A stretch of 64,000 nt of DNA from positions 88,221-152,220 of the forward strand of contig CASFYQ010000003.1 in assembly GCA_949298955.1 (NCBI GenBank), given 5' to 3'. The notes beneath the pieces were generated by a model. It was not told where the DNA came from. It did not search any database and saw only the letters and a list, made by a program, of their open reading frames with translations. This DNA is from an uncultured Bacteroidales bacterium. Lineage in GTDB: Bacteria; Bacteroidota; Bacteroidia; Bacteroidales; Barnesiellaceae. The translations under genes were made by a program, and so were the position numbers. Every line of letters begins with the position of its first letter. Within the stretch, counting starts at the first letter, position 1. This document shows, in pieces, positions 60,673-64,000 of this stretch.

Positions 60673-61326
60673 ATGAAGCCGGTATTCGATAAATACGATT
60701 TGCAACAGCTGATTGCCGAGGGGGAGCATCGGCAGCAGGATTTCAAATTCGAGATTTCCGATGCCCGCAAGATAGCCCGCTCGCTATCGGCCTTTGCCAA
60801 TACTGACGGGGGCCGATTGCTCATCGGGGTGAAGGACAACGGCCGCATCGCCGGGGTGCACTCCGACGAGGAGGTTTACATGATCGAGGCGGCCGCCCGG
60901 CTCTACTGTTTGCCGCCGGTCGAGATTGACATGCACACCTGTTCGGTCGACGGCAAGACTGTGCTTATTGCCGAAATCCCCAAGGCGGCCGAGAAGCCGG
61001 TGCAGGCACAAGTGGCTCCCGGCAAATACAGAGCCTATGTGCGCATTGCCGACGAGAATATATTGGCTACGGCCGTACATTTGGCCGTGTGGCGGCAAAA
61101 GAATAGCGCGCGGGGGGCACTCGTGGAGTATACCGAGCGCGAGCAGATGCTGCTCGACTATCTGGCCGGACATGGCGCGATTACGGTGAGCAAATACAGC
61201 CGTCTGGCCCGTCTCTCTCACAAGTCGGCAGTGGAGCATATTGCCCGGTTCGTGCGCTTCGGGCTAATCGAGATTTGTTTCGAGCATCACAAGTTTTTTT
61301 ATCGGCTGCGGACGAGCGACGAGTAA
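60673..61326 (+). CDS. AlbA_2 (Schlafen-like) domain protein
   Basis: A 217-residue cytoplasmic protein. Residues ~15-125 form an AlbA_2-type nucleic-acid-binding or nucleotide-handling domain: EGEHRQQDFKFEISDARKIARSLSAFANTDGGRLLIGVKDNGRIAGV, ending PKAAEKPVQAQVAPGKYRAYVRIADEN. A C-terminal winged-helix-like part (~150-205, LLDYLAGHGAITVSKYSRLARLSHKSAVEHIARF) suggests a DNA-binding regulator. It starts 2 nt after the MATE stop, so the two are co-translated. Target unknown. Confidence 0.85.
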   Translation: MKPVFDKYDLQQLIAEGEHRQQDFKFEISDARKIARSLSAFANTDGGRLLIGVKDNGRIAGVHSDEEVYMIEAAARLYCLPPVEIDMHTCSVDGKTVLIAEIPKAAEKPVQAQVAPGKYRAYVRIADENILATAVHLAVWRQKNSARGALVEYTEREQMLLDYLAGHGAITVSKYSRLARLSHKSAVEHIARFVRFGLIEICFEHHKFFYRLRTSDE

Positions 61327-61455
61327 CGTAGTAAACTCGTTTGGACCCCGATGTGCGGGAGCGGAGTTGCACATGGCTGCTCTTTTCGGTTGTTGTCATG
61401 TGGTTCCGAACTGAAAAAGTGCAACAAAAGAATTGTGCTTTTCGAGAATATGATG

Positions 61456-61463
61456 TATATTTA
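61456..61463 (+). promoter_or_regulatory. -7 box ahead of the T9SS-type secreted protein gene
   Basis: TATATTTA (7 of 8 consensus), 40 nt before the ATG. Confidence 0.45.
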
Positions 61464-61503
61464 CTCGATAGAAATTTAACCTTAACCCAAGTATAGTATA
61501 GTT

Positions 61504-62385
61504 ATGCGAAAGATTATTTTATGGGCCTGTCTCGTGGGTGCGGCAGGCCTGGTGCAGTCGGCCGAATATGAGTATGTGCCTTTGGTCCGCGAGGGTACCG
61601 AGTGGGGATATTCCCAGCAACTGATAGGTAAAAGCTATTATCGCAATCTTATTGCGGGCGATACCATAGTGAATGGCACGGCGTACAAGAAATTTTATAC
61701 GTTTCAGGGTTGCGTGGCTACGGACGACGAGAATCTGGCTTTCGTGCGCGAGGCCGACAAACGGGTCTATATCACCTTCAACAAGGATCTTATGCCAATC
61801 GAGTCCCTGTATGAGCAGGAACATCTCATTTATGATTTCGGTGTGAAGGTGGGCGAGACGGTGAGTCATTTCGATTGGATTACCCAGCAGACAATCTCTG
61901 CGACTGTCGGCAAAATCGACACGGTCGAGATTGGCAACACTCTGCGCCAGCGTTTTTGGGCCGATGACAAGGTGCTGTGGATCGAGGGGCTGGGTGTTGA
62001 AGAAGGCGATTGGATGCGACCGGGTTGCTCGACAGATGGGGCCGGACTCGATACGCAAGACCGGCTGGTCTATGTGAAGGCTGCCGACGGTACGGTGGAG
62101 TATGAGACAGCCGATGCCGTGAACGACCCGTGTTACAGCATGATAGACGAAATCGATGACAACTCCTGGTATATTGCCCGTCAAGGCGACTGGCTCGAGA
62201 TTGTCTGTGCCGAGGGCGAGTTTGAGATGGTGGAGCTAATCGACCTCTCGGGGCGGGTGGTTTGGTGTGACTCTTTGGCCGGACAGTCCCGGGTGATGGT
62301 TTCGGTGGGAGAGTACCCCGAGGGAGTCTATATCGTGGCCCTCTCGTCGGCCGGCAAACGGGTGGCCCGCCGGGTAGCCCTGTGA
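61504..62385 (+). CDS. Secreted protein with T9SS-type C-terminal sorting domain
   Basis: A 293-residue exported protein: signal peptide (1-19, QSAEY), a beta-rich central region (~20-205) with paired Trp/Tyr and no known enzyme motif, and a C-terminal sorting-type domain (~215-293, VELIDLSGRVVWCDSLAGQ..EGVYIVALSSAGKRVARRV). The last part matches the type A signals that direct cargo to the type IX system in Bacteroidetes, as in the GH85 and LamG proteins of this window. Function unknown. Confidence 0.75.
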   Translation: MRKIILWACLVGAAGLVQSAEYEYVPLVREGTEWGYSQQLIGKSYYRNLIAGDTIVNGTAYKKFYTFQGCVATDDENLAFVREADKRVYITFNKDLMPIESLYEQEHLIYDFGVKVGETVSHFDWITQQTISATVGKIDTVEIGNTLRQRFWADDKVLWIEGLGVEEGDWMRPGCSTDGAGLDTQDRLVYVKAADGTVEYETADAVNDPCYSMIDEIDDNSWYIARQGDWLEIVCAEGEFEMVELIDLSGRVVWCDSLAGQSRVMVSVGEYPEGVYIVALSSAGKRVARRVAL

Positions 62386-62401
62386 TTGGAGAGGCCGGAT
62401 A

Positions 62402-62442
62402 TAACACAAGGAGCCGCAGCGTCGCTGCGGCTCCTTGTGTTA
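62402..62442. terminator. Perfect bidirectional terminator between convergent genes
   Basis: 19-bp arms (62402-62420 and 62424-62442) with a 3-nt loop, the longest perfect stem in the window. The T-run is short on both sides. Confidence 0.85.
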
Positions 62443-62463
62443 TGGTGTTGTGCAAACGTTGCT

Positions 62464-63519
62464 TTATTGCACCTCCTTGACCAGATAGATGAGGGTGGGG
62501 AAGTGGTCGCTATATCCGTTCAAGTAGGCGCCGGCGGCGTGGGTACGCAGCGGATAACCTTTGTATTTGCCTTCTTTCTGTTTGAGGAAATCGCGATTGA
62601 ATACTTCCGACTTGATATATTTCAAGGTCGAGCGGTCTTTGCCCACGAGGTTGGCCGAGACGATAATCTGGTCGAAGAGGTTCCACGAGCCGTTGTAGGC
62701 CAGGGTGCCTATGCCGCGGTCATACATCTCCCACATGGTGTTGAAGAACCCGCCGGGCTGAACCTCGTGCTGTTTTTTCTTGGCTCCCAGCACCTCTTTG
62801 CAACTGTTGTTTTTGGGGTCGTCGTTGAGGTCGCCCATGATGATTACCTTCGAGTCGGGGTCAGCGGCCATGAGCGAGTCGGCCAGGTGCTTGGTAAGAG
62901 CGGCAGCCGCTTCACGTTTGGGACTCGATTGTTTCTCACCGCCGAGGCGCGAGGGCCAGTGGTTCACGATAAAGTGTACCCGTTCGCCGGCCAGACGGCC
63001 CGAAACAACCAGCTGGTCGCGGGTGAGCATGTCGGGAAATTCCTCGCTGCGCAGGCGGGCGCTGCTGCTCGATTCGACGGTAAACTGGTCTTTGTCGTAG
63101 ATGAGGCCCACGTCGATGCCGCGAACGTCGGGCGAGTCGTAGTGCACGATGCCGTAGTTGCGTTTAGCCAGTTCGCCGGTGTGAATGAGGTCTTCCAGCA
63201 CCTGTCGGTTTTCCACCTCAGATACTCCGATTACGGCCGGGCCATTTTTCAGTTTGAAAGGACTGGTGTTGTCGGTGGCGAAATTGCTGATGACAAAGGC
63301 CAGGTTGTTGAGTTTGTTGCGATATTTCAATCCGCCCCAACGGTAAGAGCCCGAGGGGGTAAACTCTTCGTCGTTCGTGTTGGGGTCGTTGATGGTGTCG
63401 AACAGGTTTTCGAGGTTGTAAAACGCTACGGCATATACGGCATAGTGTTTCTTTTGGGCTTGCGAAACCGTGGAGCCGAACAAGAATACGGCGAGTAGCA
63501 ACAGTCCTATTTTTTTCAT
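62464..63519 (-). CDS. Secreted endonuclease/exonuclease/phosphatase-family protein
   Basis: A 351-residue exported metal-dependent phosphoesterase. Signal peptide (1-21, SQAQ), then the EEP motifs: FYNLENLFDTI, the catalytic-Glu region VSEVENRQVLEDL, MGDLNDDPKNN with its Asp/Asn pair, and SDHFPTLIYL at the C-terminus. The substrate (extracellular nucleic acid or phospholipid-type ester) cannot be told. It converges on the T9SS-type gene across the perfect hairpin. Confidence 0.92.
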   Translation of the reverse strand: MKKIGLLLLAVFLFGSTVSQAQKKHYAVYAVAFYNLENLFDTINDPNTNDEEFTPSGSYRWGGLKYRNKLNNLAFVISNFATDNTSPFKLKNGPAVIGVSEVENRQVLEDLIHTGELAKRNYGIVHYDSPDVRGIDVGLIYDKDQFTVESSSSARLRSEEFPDMLTRDQLVVSGRLAGERVHFIVNHWPSRLGGEKQSSPKREAAAALTKHLADSLMAADPDSKVIIMGDLNDDPKNNSCKEVLGAKKKQHEVQPGGFFNTMWEMYDRGIGTLAYNGSWNLFDQIIVSANLVGKDRSTLKYIKSEVFNRDFLKQKEGKYKGYPLRTHAAGAYLNGYSDHFPTLIYLVKEVQ

Positions 63520-64000
63520 AGCTCGTGTGGAATTTTGTTTTTGAAATTTTCAATTTTGGATTTAAACGGGGTGCAAGATAGTTTAATTTGGGAAATAAGC
63601 GAAATTTTTGAGAATAAATCTCTGCGACAAATTGGAGAAAATCGGTGCTCTAAGGGGGCCGATGAGGTGCATGGCGTGTTTTTATCCGCTGGGAATGAGC
63701 GTTTTTTGAGTCTGTCAGGAGGGCTGTCCACACGGGGTGATAAAATGTGAGTCGGGTGGAGGGGGATTGTATGCCATTTCAAGAGACATGTGGCTGTTTT
63801 TTGGCAGAGTGATAGTTTTAATCCTTTGAAATAGAATTGATTTTACTTGTTTCTTGACAATTTGCCTGTGAAACGGGTTGGTAAAGCGGTTATAATTTAA
63901 CAGCTACCGTCAAGTTAGAAGTGCAACTCCGCCACCGCCTTCCTCCGTCCTTGGAGCGTAGCGGAAAGGGCGGAGGAAGGCGGTGGTAGCCCGGCAACGG
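63520..64000. other. Right-edge intergenic region with a long palindrome
   Basis: No gene is supported. The leader of the EEP gene (63520-63600) has a near -7 box (TATCTTG, one base short). A 19-bp inverted repeat with one G-T pair (63932-63950 with 63968-63986, 17-nt loop) is near the edge. There is no T-run, so it is a palindromic repeat or a hairpin belonging to a gene beyond the edge. Confidence 0.5.

Noticed and set aside
63516..63782. 88-codon minus-strand frame upstream of the EEP gene
   Set aside because: The translation is basic and Pro/Ser-rich without family features, and it covers the promoter area of the EEP gene.
1..64000. CRISPR array, integrase, transposase, prophage or plasmid genes
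   Set aside because: No spaced direct repeats or mobile-element proteins were found. The PRiA4/IS1096-passenger name at 42494 is only a domain label.

Overview
The window looks like a chromosomal segment of a gut-type Bacteroidales bacterium, probably near Barnesiella/Coprobacter (inference; no rRNA is present to confirm it). Supporting signs: the promoters carry the Bacteroidetes pattern TTTG-N19/20-TAnnTTTG rather than the sigma70 -35/-10; LpxC and FabZ are fused; a SusC/SusD pair is present; S16 has a long Ala/Glu tail; serine palmitoyltransferase (sphingolipid synthesis) is present; the tmRNA tag reads GENNYALAA; and several secreted proteins end in type-IX-secretion-like sorting domains. 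No phage, transposase, integrase or CRISPR array is visible.

Layout. 1-7.1 kb: a gene cut by the left edge, a MINPP-like histidine phosphatase, ispE, a Crp/Fnr regulator, an O-acyltransferase and a GH84 beta-N-acetylglucosaminidase. 7.3-10.3 kb: grpE-dnaJ and a class A beta-lactamase. 10.6-21.5 kb: a glycan-utilisation locus made of SusC, SusD, a Big2-type surface lipoprotein and a GH85 endo-beta-N-acetylglucosaminidase, which points to N-glycan harvesting. 21.9-25 kb: a tRNA-dihydrouridine synthase, a DUF2007 protein and an nhaC antiporter broken by one in-frame amber codon. 25.2-29.7 kb: two ECF-sigma operons with membrane partner proteins. 29.8-33.3 kb: a NigD-like lipoprotein, a second lipoprotein, secreted endonuclease I and rubredoxin. 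33.4-36 kb: a two-component system with a PepSY-like periplasmic protein. 36.3-41.2 kb: serine palmitoyltransferase, then lpxD-lpxC/fabZ-lpxA (outer-membrane lipids). 41.5-49 kb: a beta-barrel protein, a PRiA4/IS1096-passenger-domain protein, YjbQ, a small hypothetical gene, and a six-gene minus-strand operon (DUF4199, GT2, nitroreductase, DUF6452, DUF6048, MscS). 49-52 kb: a candidate small RNA, metF, holB and ssrA (tmRNA). 52.2-64 kb: a large LamG/InlB-repeat secreted protein, rpsP, a 52-residue conserved-looking gene, an ECF sigma factor, a sugar nucleotidyltransferase, a MATE pump with an AlbA_2 protein, a T9SS cargo protein and an endonuclease/exonuclease/phosphatase protein.

The most unusual signal is a non-coding module found four times (about 102-186, 43592-43676, 58038-58144 and 59208-59285), each time directly ahead of a gene. 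It combines a short conserved segment, a hairpin whose descending arm or loop holds the -33 box, and a promoter with a conserved spacer; three copies also carry a second TAnnTTTG box upstream of the hairpin. Other points of note are a roughly 70-nt minus-strand sRNA candidate with its own promoter and terminator at 49079-49158, the amber-interrupted nhaC, an apparently leaderless dus mRNA, an inner-membrane/outer-membrane fusion next to an ECF sigma factor, and several palindromes over promoters.
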